The notes beneath the pieces were generated by a model. The model searched no databases. It was not told the DNA's origin and saw nothing but the letters and a program-made list of their open reading frames with translations. DNA of 64,000 bases from positions 33,860,611 through 33,924,610 of the forward strand of contig OY720345.1 in NCBI GenBank assembly GCA_963082975.1. Direction: 5' to 3'. The position numbers were made by a program, and so were the translations under genes. This document shows, piece by piece, positions 1 to 12,290 of this stretch (position 1 is the first letter of the stretch; each line of letters begins with the position of its first letter). This DNA is from Labia minor (taxonomy: Eukaryota > Arthropoda > Insecta > Dermaptera > Spongiphoridae).

Positions 1-2
1 GG

Positions 3-590
3 AAAAACTTAATCCTTAATGCCTTTATTGACCCTGGGTCTGAAATTAATTTGATTAGTTCTCAAGCCGCTCAGCATATCGAAACCGTTCCTTTCGATTC
101 GAAAATCCAAGTTCAGGGTTACAATGATACTCCCTTGGTTGAATCTAAAAATTTCATTAAATTTCGGTTTGGCTCCACCATCAATCCTCGGTTCAATATC
201 CTCGCTAGTTTTTCCATAGTTGACAAAATGAATATCAAGACCCCTTCTTTTCCTCTCGATCCGAATCAGTTTCAATTTACGAAAGGTTTACCATTGGCTG
301 ATAAAGATTACCTCAATCCTCAGTCTGTACAGGTTATTATAGGAGCGCCTTTGTACGCTAAACTTTTAATGGAAAAAATTAAAAAGAATGCTAACTCCAG
401 CCTTGTGGCACAGGCTACAAAATTGGGTTATGTACTATTTGGTAAGGCTAAACCTTTAATTTCTTCAAATGTTGGTGAACAACAAAATAGAAAAATGTTT
501 CACCTTGTATCTTCAGGTGTTGATACACCTCCCATTAATAGTTCAATTCGAAAAAGCTTTTGGCTGCGTCGCTCATTTAGTGTCACATAA
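3..590 (+). pseudogene. BEL/Pao retrotransposon protease fragment
   Basis: An open frame enters from the left edge and runs to a stop at 590. It reads NAFIDPGSEINLISS near its start, the D-x-G-S aspartic protease signature of BEL/Pao polyproteins (DUF1758-type peptidase). It continues through GLPLADKDY and VIIGAPLYAKLL to ATKLGYVLFGK, which match the family pattern LPLAD.., LLIGAD.Y and LGW.L.G. In the family, the protease processes the Gag-Pol polyprotein inside the particle. The frame ends just after SSIRKSFWL, where BEL proteins normally have an R-K-F-W motif leading into the reverse transcriptase. RT, RNase H and most of integrase are missing, so the element cannot be autonomous. Gag lies outside the window if present. 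The family call is confident; the exact lineage is not. Confidence 0.85.
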
Positions 591-669
591 TAACAATAAC
601 TATCTTGCTTCTTCTATTTTATTTTCAAGATTTAGGGTAGCTCCCATTAAAGTTTTAACTCTACCCTGA
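580..669 (+). pseudogene. Possible BEL/Pao polyprotein C-terminal tail after internal deletion
   Basis: In the frame next to the protease, a run ends in SRFRVAPIKVLTLP followed by a stop at 667-669. BEL integrases commonly end in a basic R-x-x-x-K-L-x-x-LP tail shortly before the 3' untranslated region, and this segment has that shape and position. If so, about 1,000 codons between the RKFW motif and this tail were lost in one internal deletion. The segment is short, so chance cannot be excluded. Confidence 0.3.
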
Positions 670-954
670 TTGGAACTTTCTGCTTTATGCATCTTAATTA
701 AAATTTTAAAATTTTATCTACCGACTTTTAATTTTTTCGGTTAGTCATATTCTTCTTTTCTCAGTTTTAATTATTATATTGAATTGAGGCAAGTCCCCTT
801 CTTATGAATATAAGATATTTGTTTCTTATAGAAGAAGGTTAAAAAGAAAAAAAAAAACTTTTTCCCTTCTCTTTCTTATTTACCCTTTTTCTAATGATAT
901 AAATCGGTTTAAAACCAAAGGGTTATCTAATTTTTTCTTTAAAGCAACTATTTC

Positions 955-1418
955 TGTTTGTTTAGTTGCGGAGGCATGGCATTTTGAGATGCGAGAAAAA
1001 TATCGTAGACTCATCTACCCACCTCTATCTCGGTTTTGTTTAAAAAAGGAACAATGCCGCTTTTTGTGGGCCGGTGTGTTAAGGCCTGTTTTCAGACCTT
1101 TGCTTTTTCTATTTTTCGAAGAGTTCAACTGGAGAGGATTTCCTACAAAGGTTTCATTTCTTGCCAAAAGCGCTCCATTCGCTCTAACATGCACGCGAAT
1201 AGAATTCTCTCTCTCTTTTTCTCCTCTCAGAACAGCCAGTTCGGCAGACGACCGTTCCTCCTCCCTCTCTCTCGCCACGACGCCGTCAAGCAAAGACGTG
1301 TTCTTAAATATTAAAATATCTTTGTAATCTAGCTTTATTTAAAGCATTTTTAGTAAATATATTAAACATAATTTATCTTTTCTTTATTTGTCTTGACTGG
1401 TCGGACCGAGATAGCACA
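955..1418 (+). repeat. Probable 3' LTR of the BEL/Pao element
   Basis: A GC-richer block starts with TGTTTGTTTAG and GGCATGGCATTTTGAGATGC and ends GGACCGAGATAGCACA, so it has TG...CA limits. It lies about 290 bp after the possible polyprotein tail. Its composition differs sharply from the A+T-rich DNA on both sides, and overlapping chance ORFs occur in several frames, as in many LTRs. A matching 5' LTR is not in the window, so the boundaries are inferred from the TG/CA ends only. Confidence 0.4.
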
Positions 1419-3190
1419 AGGTATTGGATTTCTTTTGTTAAATCCCTATTTTGTAATTGATTTGTGTAAAAAGGAAAATCCAAAACTTGAAATTTGTCTC
1501 GCCTAGTATTATTAAAGGTAGAACAACATTTTTCTTTTTCCTTTTACATATATTTGAATCAAAAAAAATTAAATATTAATTTAATAATATATGTCTATAA
1601 ATATTATTTTGATTCACTTTCTAAAAAGAAATTTTTTCTCAAATTATTTGTTTGAAAATTAATTATTATATATTTTTAAAATATTCTAAAAACGGATATC
1701 TATCTGAATTTCCCTTTAAATGGAATATTTTATTCAAATTGTTTTATTATAATTTAAATGGTTAGTCGATGAACTAACATTTAATCATATCTTTTTAGTT
1801 AAAACTAAAATTGAATAATTATCTATATAAAATTATCTAATTATATTTATATATATTTTGTTATATCTCAATATACACACCTGTTCGGTGAGAACACGTC
1901 TTATTAATTAATTTAATATAAAATAAGTCTAATTATATTATTTAATTCTTATGGAAAAACAATATTGATAATTTTGTCACATTATCAATTTTGTTTTTAT
2001 AAAAATAAAATTTTTCGATTGAGTTTTGTTTGAAAAATAATCTATTTCAAGGTTATTCGTTCTATTAATATATTACCTTTTACTCGAGAATCATTCACTT
2101 CTATAAACATTAATTATATTTATAGAAGTTATCGAATTATCAGCTGATGAAACAGCTGATTTTCGAATTTAATTTTATTTATATTTGGTTTAAACCAACA
2201 TAATATTTAGTTGACTTGAGTAAAATAATTTATTTTTGTTAAAATATTTTATTAATTTCTTTCATTTAACAATTCCAATCGTCAAATTTAATCTCTTAAA
2301 GAAAAAATAGAATTGAGGACTTTGTCCTTTCAAACAATTCTAACTTTTCTTTATATTTAACTTAAAAGTTTCTAATAAGATATTCAACTTGTAATCAAAT
2401 TAAAAGATTATTTCGTTGTATTAATACATTATATTATTGATAATTATTCTGTTTAAGTAAAATTAATTGCTTAATAATATCTCTTGCCCTTGGCATAAAT
2501 TTTGTTTTATTATAAAAGATTTACTAAACTATAAAAAATCAAAAAAAAAAATTTCAAATTTAAGATTTAATATTTTCATATTGTCTTAAAATACAATCTC
2601 TATTTGTTTATTATTGTAATTTATTATTTATTTTAAAGAGTTAACCTAATTATAACGTTTTATGAAACTTTGGCTTTTATTTATTCTGAAAAATACCCAT
2701 CTCTTTTCCATACAAGGACCCTAACAGTTCCCGTGGTTTTGCACATGTGAAGGGATTAAGGAACAAATCTGCAACTTCGAGATCCTTTATACGCAAGCGA
2801 TTTTATTGGCTCCGTATGAAGTCAGTTGGGTACTCCATTGAATACCCTTCATCGAGTTAAAGTCGTTTTGGCTTTAACATATATCTACCTCATATATTTT
2901 TATTATATTAAATCATTTTTTTATTAAATGCTGAATTAATTGGAAAAAATTTAATATACTAAATTCCCGGAGTTGAGATTAACTGCACCTTGAATTATTG
3001 TTAGATTAAAATATGAACTAGAATACAAACGACAACCCAAAAAGTAATCCCTCGAGTGGTATATCTAACTCACTCACATTTTGAAAATAAATTAAAATAT
3101 AATTGTACAATGAATAAATAAATATATTTTAATATATATAACATATTAATTATTTTTATTAAATTATAAAGGTTTAAACTTTATAATTAC
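1419..3190. other. AT-rich non-coding DNA with one more complex segment
   Basis: No supported coding sequence. Most is low-complexity A/T. From about 2,690 to 3,070 the sequence is more complex (for example AAGGACCCTAACAGTTCCCG and GAGATTAACTGCACC) and may be an unrecognised old repeat or retroelement piece. No terminal repeats were found. Confidence 0.5.
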
Positions 3191-3194
3191 AAGT

Positions 3195-3725
3195 ATTTTC
3201 AACTCACCCTATTATATTTAAATTAAATTTAATTAATTATAAATTATAAATTAAAGTTACTTTTAAACCAGCGCGTGTTTGGCTCTTTGTTGATGGCACC
3301 ACGTCACGTGCTAGCACGTGATTTGCGGTGTTAAAAAATTAATTCCGGTACTTTCAGTGAATCAATCAAGATGAAATTCTATATATAGCAGTTTTATACA
3401 ATTTTTAATCATGTAAAAAACTATCAAGCAGATATCTTTATTTTTACGGTCACTTTAGAGGAAAATTAAACACGTGGTAGATAATGACCCTCTTCTGGAT
3501 GAGCTACATTTCTCAAAAGTTGATAGAAAACTACGAATTTTGAATAATGCCCTTGTACCATATTTCATGATTCTAGCTCTAACCGTTTTTGCGTAATCTT
3601 GACTACATACACACAGACATTTTTCTCAACCTTAATGAAAATGACTCAGGGACCTTCAAAACGTATAAAAACATCAAAATCTCGACATCGAAAATTTTCG
3701 TGATCGCAATACTGGCGAGATAGTA
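3195..3725 (-). repeat. R1 repeat, copy a (hairpin end missing)
   Basis: One of about seven copies of a roughly 600-bp family called R1 here. Shared blocks are CCAGCGCGTGTTTGGCTCTT, CACCACGTCACGTGCT, TTCTATATATAGCAGTTTTA, GACCCTCTTC.GGATGAGCTA, CTCAACCTTA.TGAAAATG and TCGAAAATTTTCGTGATCGC. This copy is long and keeps the 5' end (GGCGAGATAGT at the right edge, minus strand). It lacks the CTGGAGTG...CTATCTCGC hairpin end on its left. It contains no coding capacity. Confidence 0.75.
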
Positions 3726-5153
3726 AAAAGTAGTAATTAAAATTTGATTGGATTTTCATAATACTCCATACCAATAAAGTGTATTTCTATCTTAATATTT
3801 TACTTCAAAAATTCACATTCATCTCTTGTAAAATATGTGAATAAATTTATTTGTTTGTTTACCCCGTAATATAATAAAACCGTAAATGTAACAACCTCAT
3901 GATAAGAAGTTCTTTTTTTAGTTTAAGCGAAAAAAAAATATAAAATGAAAAAAAAAAAATAAATTTGAAATTTAAATGCTTTTAAGGAGAAAACTGATCC
4001 TTTAAAGAGTTGTTGGAGAGTTTTCCCTTCGGGGTTGAAAGGAAACCAGTCGAATCAGCAACTGAAGCTGTTTAACAAAATGCATCCCCAAGTAGAAAGT
4101 GATCCAAGCCCTTTTGATTGAGTGCTGAGAGGTTTTACTTAATACTTAATTATAATGAAGGGAGGAAATCTCTTTGAAAAATCTTTCCCTTGACCTATTG
4201 ATAAAAACAATACATTGGGAAAATGAAAGTCTTTTACTATTATTTTCCAATTAAAACAATTATATTTTAATAATTTTATTTTTTGTCTTTTAGATGTCCT
4301 TTTCAAGGATCGTTACTTTCAATCACTCAAAGAAGGTCAAAATCAAAAGTAAATACCATAATTACAATATACAATAGTTATATAATGAATGTACTTTAAC
4401 TAAATCATTCGTAATATACAATTTTATAATTCATTATTTTAACCAAGGTTTATAGTTTTTGAATTGAAACATTTACATAACGAATATTAATTTCTAAAAT
4501 TTTAATCGATAAGAAATATCTAAATAAATATATTTTAAAGGAATAACTATTACTAATAATTAATGGAAATAAAATTAAAATTAAAGGAAATAAATTTGAA
4601 AAATTGAAGAAAAAATAATTAAATTATTTTTATTTCTTTTATACATTATTAAAAGTTTAGATATATTAGATTATATAATGAAGAATAGAGAGTAATCTAG
4701 ATGGAGTGCTATAATAATATTACATATATTCTTAAGTGATTTTAAATAAAATTGTACATAAATTTTATAATTATTTACTTACAGAATTATAATGAAATTA
4801 ATTTTTTATCATTAATAAAATATTAAATATTAAATGGTTGATTAGATGTCATCTAGAAGAAAACTTACCTGAAACAAAAAAGGAAAACACACAATTAATA
4901 TAATTTAATATTAAATTTATTTATTATCATACTTTTAATTAATTTATATTTATATACATATGTTATAACATAATATGCTTATATATATAATATAATTTTT
5001 AACACCTAGTAAAAATTGGATGTGGAAATATATTATATATATATTAAGGTATACAATACTGTATATCAACTAAGAGCAAAATCGGTTTGGTTTTTTTATT
5101 TGAAGTATAATTAATTAATAACATGTTTAATATATTATTCAAATCAAAATATG
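3726..5153. other. AT-rich non-coding DNA
   Basis: No ORF or repeat boundary could be supported. A slightly GC-richer patch lies near 4,010-4,130 (GTTTTCCCTTCGGGGTTGAA). The remainder is poly(A/T)-like sequence with (TA)n runs near 4,980-5,045. Confidence 0.5.
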
Positions 5154-5509
5154 TGTAATTATTCAAATAAACGCCTTTGGATAATACTTACCAGAGGGTT
5201 CCTTTTGCAATTCCATATAAACTTTTCTTAAGAAATTTTTTCGGACCTCTTCTAGTTTACAATTTTTCTATATCCAAACCGAACTTATAAAAACCGAAAA
5301 TTAGTGTGCCCTCTGGTGGTCAAACGGTTAAAACATGCTAGCTAAATAGAATATCAATGGATTTATATGAAAATTTTAATAATTTTTATCTCGTAAACTA
5401 GAAGAGGCCCGAAAAAATTTCCTAAGAAAAGTTCATCTGGAATTGCAAAAAGAACTCACTGGTAAGTATTATCCAAATCCACGAAAAGGCGTTTTCTTTA
5501 ATAATTACC
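5154..5509. mobile_element. Long-TIR MITE, copy A
   Basis: A 356-bp element with imperfect terminal inverted repeats of about 115 bp. The left arm reads GTAATTATTCAAATAAACGC ... GACCTCTTCTAGTTTAC, and the right arm is its complement. An identical 8-bp flank, AAAATATG, lies at 5,146-5,153 and 5,510-5,517, which is a target-site duplication. The centre contains TGGTCAAACGG, which happens to match a Pol III A-box. An 8-bp duplication with long TIRs fits hAT, Merlin or Mutator-like MITEs, and there is no coding sequence to decide. Related copies lie at 13,570-14,757 and 46,052-46,282. Confidence 0.85.
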
Positions 5510-6024
5510 AAAATATGTATTATTATGTCTAAGGTTTATAAGAAAAATATATTTATATGAATATTATTATTTTTAATATATATATGTGGTCTTACAATCT
5601 TTCTTTAATTGAAATTAATTTTAAATGATAATTAAAAAAAATTCAATCTTATTTGCAATAATTATGATCAAATATTTATAATGTAATTAAATTATTCTGG
5701 GAATTTTTAGAATTCAAATTAATTTTGTATTCAATTTCAGACGGGTTCTCTGAACTGAGGAAAATATCATATTAACAGCAAGGAATTTTACATAAATTAT
5801 TATTCATATGAAAATTAATTTTTAGTTTTTTTTGAATATATGATTTATTGTCTATGCCTAAATAGTGGGATATTGCTAAGGTAATACTTTTCAGGAAGAT
5901 ATTTATAATAAACTATATATTTATTTCTAAAACTATAGTGTCACAATATTCATGGACAAACGTGAAAATTGTTTAAAACAATAGATTTATATTTTTTAAA
6001 CCAGAAACTTAAAGTTGAAATAAG
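5510..6024. other. AT-rich non-coding DNA
   Basis: No coding sequence or repeat ends seen beyond the target-site copy at its left edge. Confidence 0.5.
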
Positions 6025-6467
6025 CTGGAGTGTCTTCACTCCACTATCTCGCAATTTGAATTGGATTAAATAACATAATTATATTTAAATTAAATTTAAT
6101 TAATTAAATTAAAATTAATAAATAATATTTATTAAACCAGCGCGTGTTTGACTCTTTGTTGATGGCGCCACGTCACGTGCTGGCGCGTGATTTGCGATCT
6201 TGTTAAAAAATTAATTCCAGTACTTTCAAACAAAAACTACAAAATTTTTAATAATGCCCGTATACCAAATTTCATTATTCTAGCTCAAACCATTTTGCCG
6301 ATATCTTGTTTACACACACATACACACACTCACAGAGAGAGAGAGAGAGAGAGAGACATTTTTCTCAACCTTAGTGAAAATGCCTCAGCTACCTTCAAAG
6401 CATATAAAAACAACAAAATTTTGATTTCGAAAATTTTCGTGATCGCAATACTATCTCCGACGATAGT
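6025..6467 (-). repeat. R1 repeat, copy b (both ends, internal deletion)
   Basis: Starts CTGGAGTGTCTTCACTC then CACTATCTCGC and ends CTCCGACGATAGT, so both ends of the R1 family are present. About 150 bp are missing between GGTACTTTCA-type and ATAATGCCC-type blocks. The (GA)n microsatellite at 6,334-6,356 occupies the place where other copies carry CA or GACA repeats, so this internal site is a recurrent microsatellite seed. The 110-residue ORF across it is a shadow. Confidence 0.8.
6334..6356. repeat. (AG)n microsatellite inside R1
   Basis: Perfect dinucleotide run preceded by CACACA. It sits at the variable simple-repeat site of the R1 element. Confidence 0.95.
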
Positions 6468-8538
6468 AAAAAATTCAAGTAATAAAAAATTCAATTCCAA
6501 AGATTTTATTTATATATGAGATAATTATATTATTGTTTAGAGTACCTAGAGAAACGTCATAGTAAATTAGTTAATTAATTTAATACCATCACTTTAATAA
6601 CTTTTAACATCTATTAAATTTTCCAAATAAAAAAATCTTCCTTAATCTATCTATAGTTTAACTTTATTAAAAGGTTCTAAATTATTCATTTTAATGTCGA
6701 TAAATTTGTTTAAGTGGCTTCATTAATAAATAATGCAAATTACCGTAGGCGGTAGATGCATATTTTTTTCCTAATCGAGAATTAAAGTATTAAAGTGGAA
6801 GTAAAAGAGAAGATGGAGAAAGTGTGGTATATATATATCGTACACCTTCGATAAGTCCTTCTATTTACTGGGCTCATCTCTTGTGGTTTACTAGTTATTA
6901 GAGAGAAGGGGATATAATCCAATCTAAGCTGAGGCTCTGTGAAGTAAGTTAAATGGTTGGCTGGCTGGTTGGATCGGACCTTGGAATCCCAGTGGGTCGT
7001 TTGGCCCTCTTACGACTCAGGACAGGACACTAATTTGGATGTCAGAACCAGAGAGACTGAATATGGCACAAATCCCCAACATTTCATTCTTATTCATAGA
7101 GAAAGAGAGAGAAACTTCTAGCGATTTGATGGACTCTTTCCCTCTCATGGAAATAAAAATGAAATTTTACAAACAATAACATTTTCTATTAAATATGTTT
7201 AAAAAAAGGTATCAAAAAGAAAAATTAATCAAAAATATGAGCTGAGTTGCTATCATAAGCAGAACCTATAATAAGATAATAAGAATTATTGTATGTTTTT
7301 ATTGAGAATACTAGCGATTACATCGATTTATAAGAAGAATAAATCTCCAAATAACTAACAGTACTTATTTTTAACATTTATTAGATAAAGAATTTTAAAA
7401 ATTAACCATTTTTATGCCTCTTGTTGTATAAAGTAGATAAATTTTCACTGACAACTTCTTAAGTATTTTTCAGAATTATTATATTATATATTAGATAAAT
7501 ACATTATCCATTTATTATTAATGTTTAACTTGAGGTTAACGACATGCATTAAAATAAAAGGTTCCTTGTTATATTCTCATCAGTGATTCTCGTTAAATTA
7601 ATTGTGAGATAACAGACAGTCACTTAAAATTGAATGCATTAACTTTAACGAAGTGGACGTTGGAATAGCAGAAGAGTTTACTCCTTAAAAGGACATCTCA
7701 CCTTCAAAGCATCCAGATTGAGAGTGTATTAAGGAGGTTTCACTCTCCCTTCCATCACACACCCTTTTACTTATACACCAGATTGATCCATACAATTTCA
7801 TTTAAACTCAATTGAAAAGCTTAATTGATATTATAAAAGCTGACAGAATAGAGTTTATTGAATTAAATCTAAGACAAAGATATTTTAAATAATTAAATTA
7901 TTATATTTTAATTTGAATCTTTAGTAGTCCTACTACTAAATTTATATATAACATATATTTATAATTTATATTATGTCAATGAATTTATACAATAATAAAT
8001 CTTTTATTAGAGAAAATTTTTTTTTCTTAAAATAAACTTTGACAGTTGATCTTTTATAAAATTTTAGTAAAACAGAATTCCTTAATTCCTTAAGCAAGGG
8101 ACTGACAAAGAGATTCTTACTGTAAAGCAGAGTGAACAAGAAATGAATGAATTGAAAAGTTGAATCTTGACACATTTTAATTCAATTTTTATTTATATTT
8201 AATCTATTTTTTTTACTATTAAACTATTAATTATACCAATTATTACTATTTTATTTATATAGAACAAATGAAAATTTAAAAAAAAAATCAAAGAATTAAG
8301 AATTATTTATATAAATTATATAAAAATGTGCACTGTGACGGTAAATGAAGATATAAAAACAGTGAAAGGAAAAATTTAAAAAAATAAAATATGAAACTAT
8401 GGAGTTAAAATCAGATTTTTATTATTTTACTTCCACTTTTGAGAGTATTCGATTTAGTTTTTCGCTATTATGAAAAAATAAAATTATGAATTTTAAATGA
8501 AGAAAAAAACTATTAGTGACATAAAGTATGTTCTAAGA
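6468..8538. other. Non-coding DNA with two higher-complexity islands
   Basis: About 6,830-7,140 and 7,620-7,790 stand out in GC and complexity (for example GGCTGGTTGGATCGGACCTT and AAGCATCCAGATTGAGAGTG). They contain no long ORF and match no repeat seen elsewhere in the window. They could be regulatory DNA. The rest is A/T-rich and featureless. Confidence 0.4.
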
Positions 8539-8539
8539 C

Positions 8540-8776
8540 AGGGGTGTCTAAACATAATGGGTGAATATGAGCTAAATTGTATAGTTATTTTAAAAATATT
8601 TTGATTGTTATAAATAAACATTTAATAAATAATTGAAAATAATATTCATATATATTTAAAATTAAAATTTAATTATTTGACAAAAATGATATTAATCAAC
8701 CAAAAAAAAAAGAACGAATAAAATAATAATAAATTGTAATAAACAAATACTCCTATTAAATGTTTAGGCATTTATA
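8540..8776. mobile_element. Degenerate hAT-like MITE (possible)
   Basis: Begins CAGGGGTGTCTAAACATAAT, a typical hAT terminal sequence. A partly matching complement lies at about 8,755-8,776 (ATGTTTAGGCATT), where TG.CTAAACAT is shared, but the outer bases of the right end are lost. No clear 8-bp duplication. Confidence 0.3.
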
Positions 8777-10515
8777 TTTATAAACCAAAAAGATTGTAGT
8801 CATTTTTATTCTTTAAAAATATTAATTTTCAATAACAATTTATAAAATAAAATATTTAATGACGATAAAGATGATTTTTATTTTAATAAAGTTCATGTTT
8901 AACTAAATAAATACGAATAATATTTATATTTATGGGATATTCAACAAAAAGTTAACATTTAATTAAATAAATGGATTATTTCGAAAATACCATAATAATT
9001 ATAAATGATTAAAAATTAAAAGATTATGGTATTTATAGCTTTCTATTGTGAGAGGAAACAAATTAGTGGGAATTTAGAATTGAATCGTTTTTTACAATTA
9101 AAATCACTTTTAAACATTTATTACATAAAAAAATGAAATATAAAAATATAGGGTTTAAAAATTAATCCTAAAAATAAAAACAAATAAAATAATAAAAAAA
9201 GTTTAAAAAATACTATATAATGTCTAATGGATTTATAGAAGCGCCTTGTAACTTTGCAACCTGTTACACAATCATGTCACTTTTTAAATTAAAAAAAAAA
9301 TATATAAAATAAAATAAAATGAAAAACATGAAGACTATATTTTTATTGGAGCCATAAACTTTCGATATATATATATTAATAATATTAATTAAGTAAGTAA
9401 GTAAAATATGAATAAATTAATAAGAAGAATATAAATATCAAATAAAATAAAGACTATATAACAATTTTCCGTTTTTAATTAATTTCTTTTTATCATTTGA
9501 ATAAATTTTAAATACATCTTAAATATTAATAATGTCTTATAAATATAATAATGAATTATATTTAAGTCATTCCCCTTCAAATATATATGATTCTTGCTAT
9601 TATGTCTGTAAAATAGGATAAGATTAACATGGCATGGATCGAAAGGATCTAAAAAAGAAAATCAATAAGAAGATTAAGGCTTTTATCTTGAAAACAAATA
9701 AAGTGGAAAATGATTCATTTTCTCTTTTGTTCTATTCAGTTCTGTTTGTACTGTTGGGATTTTTACGTTTTTATAACTGAAGAGGAAAAAAAGAAGGGAT
9801 CTGTTTTAAAAAGAAACCATACCTCATGATTCAGGATGGAATTTAATATTGCAAGTCGTCACTCATATTGCACAATATATGCCAAAGAAAACAGATAAAT
9901 TATCAATGATAAATTGGCTAATCGTGTAAAAAATAAACTTTATTTTAATTAAAAATGTATTTTTAATATCATGGAAAAAAAAACTAATTCCCTTCTTTTT
10001 GGCAATAACGAAAATCTATTTAGGTTTTGTTGTCTATGTGGAAATATCCAGGAAGCAGATTGTATGTTTGTTCGTGCAACGATGAAACTAGAAGAACGTT
10101 TCTCTTTGCTTTGCTCCCACTTCTTCAGTCTTTAATAATATCTATTTTTTTTTCTTAACTGAGGAAAATATCGCAGAAAATTCAGATAAATGAAGAGGAG
10201 TTAGATAAAGAGATAAGACAAGATGGTGCACCAATATAATTTCTCAAAGCAATCATTTGACAAATAAAAAAAGGAAGGGGGGAATATTAAAAAAAAACAT
10301 CGGAAGAAATAAGATAAAAAGGAAAAGATAAATAAACCATGATAAATATATTTTTCTCGTTTATTATATAGATTTTTCAAAAAAAAATTGCTTCAAACGG
10401 GAATATAAGCATTTTTACACCAAATTGGTTTATAGGTTTATACCATATAAATTTGCAAATAGAATATAGATAAAAAATAAAAATTCTCTCCTCTTTCCCT
10501 ATATTAATAATTTAA

Positions 10516-10551
<36 letters not shown>

Positions 10552-10938
10552 TGAATTGTTTGCCTCAACATATTCACAACTTCATTATATATATAATACA
10601 TGTGTGGAAATAATAATAGACAAACAATTCAAAAGTATTAAAATAGAAATTGAAATAGATAAAAGAAGAAATCATTAGTTAATAAATGATATAAAAATAA
10701 TATAAATTATCAATTTTTTCTAATTTTAATAATTCTACCAATAATGTATAATTTTTAAATTAAATAAAAAAAAATTCAAACTTTTCATTCTATAACAGAA
10801 TAACTAAGAAAAATTTAGAAACTCAGTGGGGGGCAAATGCTACATTTACCACCCTCTCACAAATCAGACAATGATTTTAGAGGTCAATATTATGTTAGTA
10901 GCCTAAAATCATTGTTTAAAGACATTGAATTACAATGA
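8777..10938. other. AT-rich non-coding DNA
   Basis: No supported gene. A somewhat complex patch at 10,010-10,140 has a short open frame but no recognised motif or splice context. A (TA)n run is listed separately. Confidence 0.5.
10521..10549. repeat. (TA)n microsatellite
   Basis: Uninterrupted TA dinucleotides. Confidence 0.95.
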
Positions 10939-10939
10939 A

Positions 10940-11000
10940 TTTAAATATAAAGAACACACCGGGCTCGACCCTTTAACAAATATTGTTAAACAAATTGTTA
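10940..11000 (-). repeat. Short copy of the GGGTCGAGC repeat end
   Basis: Reverse complement reads TTGTTAAAGGGTCGAGCCCGGTGT, matching the block at 22,365-22,395 and 63,840-63,880 for about 25 bp. It is probably a truncated 3' end of the same element. Confidence 0.45.
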
Positions 11001-11216
11001 ATTTTATTTATTACAATTATTAAATGAATTTTTTAAAAATGAGACAACAAATATTTCCTAAAATTATTGTTATACTTAGATGGCTTCAGTATTATATTTT
11101 TCAAAGTAGCAATAGCTTATAGATTGTTTAGACCAACAATTAATAATTTTAATAATATGTTATATGAATTAGTAAAATATATAAGTAGTAGTATATATAA
11201 ATTATAATACCATGGT

Positions 11217-11375
11217 CATGATCTAGTAGTCGTCAACAACGCTTATTCCCAGTCCACATGCTTGCAAATCATTAACTCAAATGTGTTTTCGCTACGGTCG
11301 TTGCAATCGTGGCGACCATGGTGCATCATCTAAAGGAGTGTTTTTATCGTTATAGACGACTACTGGATCTTGATG
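11217..11375. mobile_element. Short palindromic MITE-like element
   Basis: Left end CATGATCTAGTAGTCGTC and right end GACGACTACTGGATCTTGATG are imperfect inverted complements around a GC-rich centre of about 120 bp. The centre has its own CCATGG palindrome. Length, palindromy and contrast with its surroundings suggest a foldback element or MITE. Superfamily and target duplication are not clear. Confidence 0.55.
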
Positions 11376-12224
11376 ATAATATGTATATACTTAGAATGTT
11401 GCAAGACTAGTAAGATAAATTTTAGATTAATATATAAATTGTAAACTATCAAGAATATCAATCAATTAGTTATTTTGTTTTTATTGCTGCTTACATCATG
11501 GATATTTTTTGGTCGGGGAATGATATTCCTATATATTCCCTAATTATATTCTTAAAATAAATATTTTTTAGTTTATTTTGAAATTAAATTAAAAATTTTA
11601 AAATATTTTAAATATAAAAAAATGATTAATACAATATCAATTAAAAAAGAATATGTCGGGAGGCAAATTTCAATATGGATTTAATATAAACACGTTTTAT
11701 GACAAGCCCGATAAAGTGGACCAAGTACAAAAATAGTTGCAAAGCATCCAAAAAGCTTTGTCGATTTTAAAAAAAAAAAATTATAAGATTAGCAACTAGT
11801 TTTAAAATTTTTTTATAATTTTTTAAAAAATCTGCCGCCCCAATCTAAGTGTCGCCCTTCATTCACTAATTCTTATTTATCAATTCATATAATATTTATT
11901 TTATTGATTATTTCATTTTTTGAAACAAAACAAAACTATTTATTATGAGAAAATTCAAATTCCAATAAATTCATTAAGTTTACATGGATTCGTTGTTTAT
12001 TTTTACATAAATGTCTTTAGAACATTATAGCTTTTAAAATCATTTCTAAAGCTAAATAATAAATTTAAAAAGATTATTAAACAAATTAAAGATATAATCA
12101 TGCTTGTTGAGTATTAAGAATGCTTTTCTAATAGTCATATTTTGTTTGCTAATTAGTTTGATAAAAAATGTTTTCAGAGTAGCAATTTTTCAGTTATCAT
12201 ACAACAACAAATCATAACCTTTTC
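11376..12224. other. AT-rich non-coding DNA
   Basis: No supported coding or repeat structure. Confidence 0.5.
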
Positions 12225-12288
12225 TCTTTAAAACCTCGATTAATCGAAATCTCGGATAGCCAAAACACCGATAATCGATGTTCTACTG
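12225..12288. mobile_element. Pogo/Tigger-like transposon terminus
   Basis: Reading the minus strand from the TA at 12,289-12,290 gives CAGTAGAACATCGATTATCG, followed by GAGATTTCGATTAATCGAGG. This is the form of Tigger/pogo-type ends (CAGTAGAACCTCGATTATCCG) beside a TA target. Only one end is visible; no matching left terminus or transposase was found. Confidence 0.45.
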
Positions 12289-12290
12289 TA

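Noticed and set aside
51-590. Host protease gene at the left edge
   Set aside because: The DPGSE...VIIGAPLY...LGYVLFGK order is the BEL/Pao peptidase, not a cellular protease.
989-1327. Three overlapping ORFs of 92-112 residues on both strands
   Set aside because: They overlap each other in a probable LTR. A real gene would not be open in three frames with no shared family motif.
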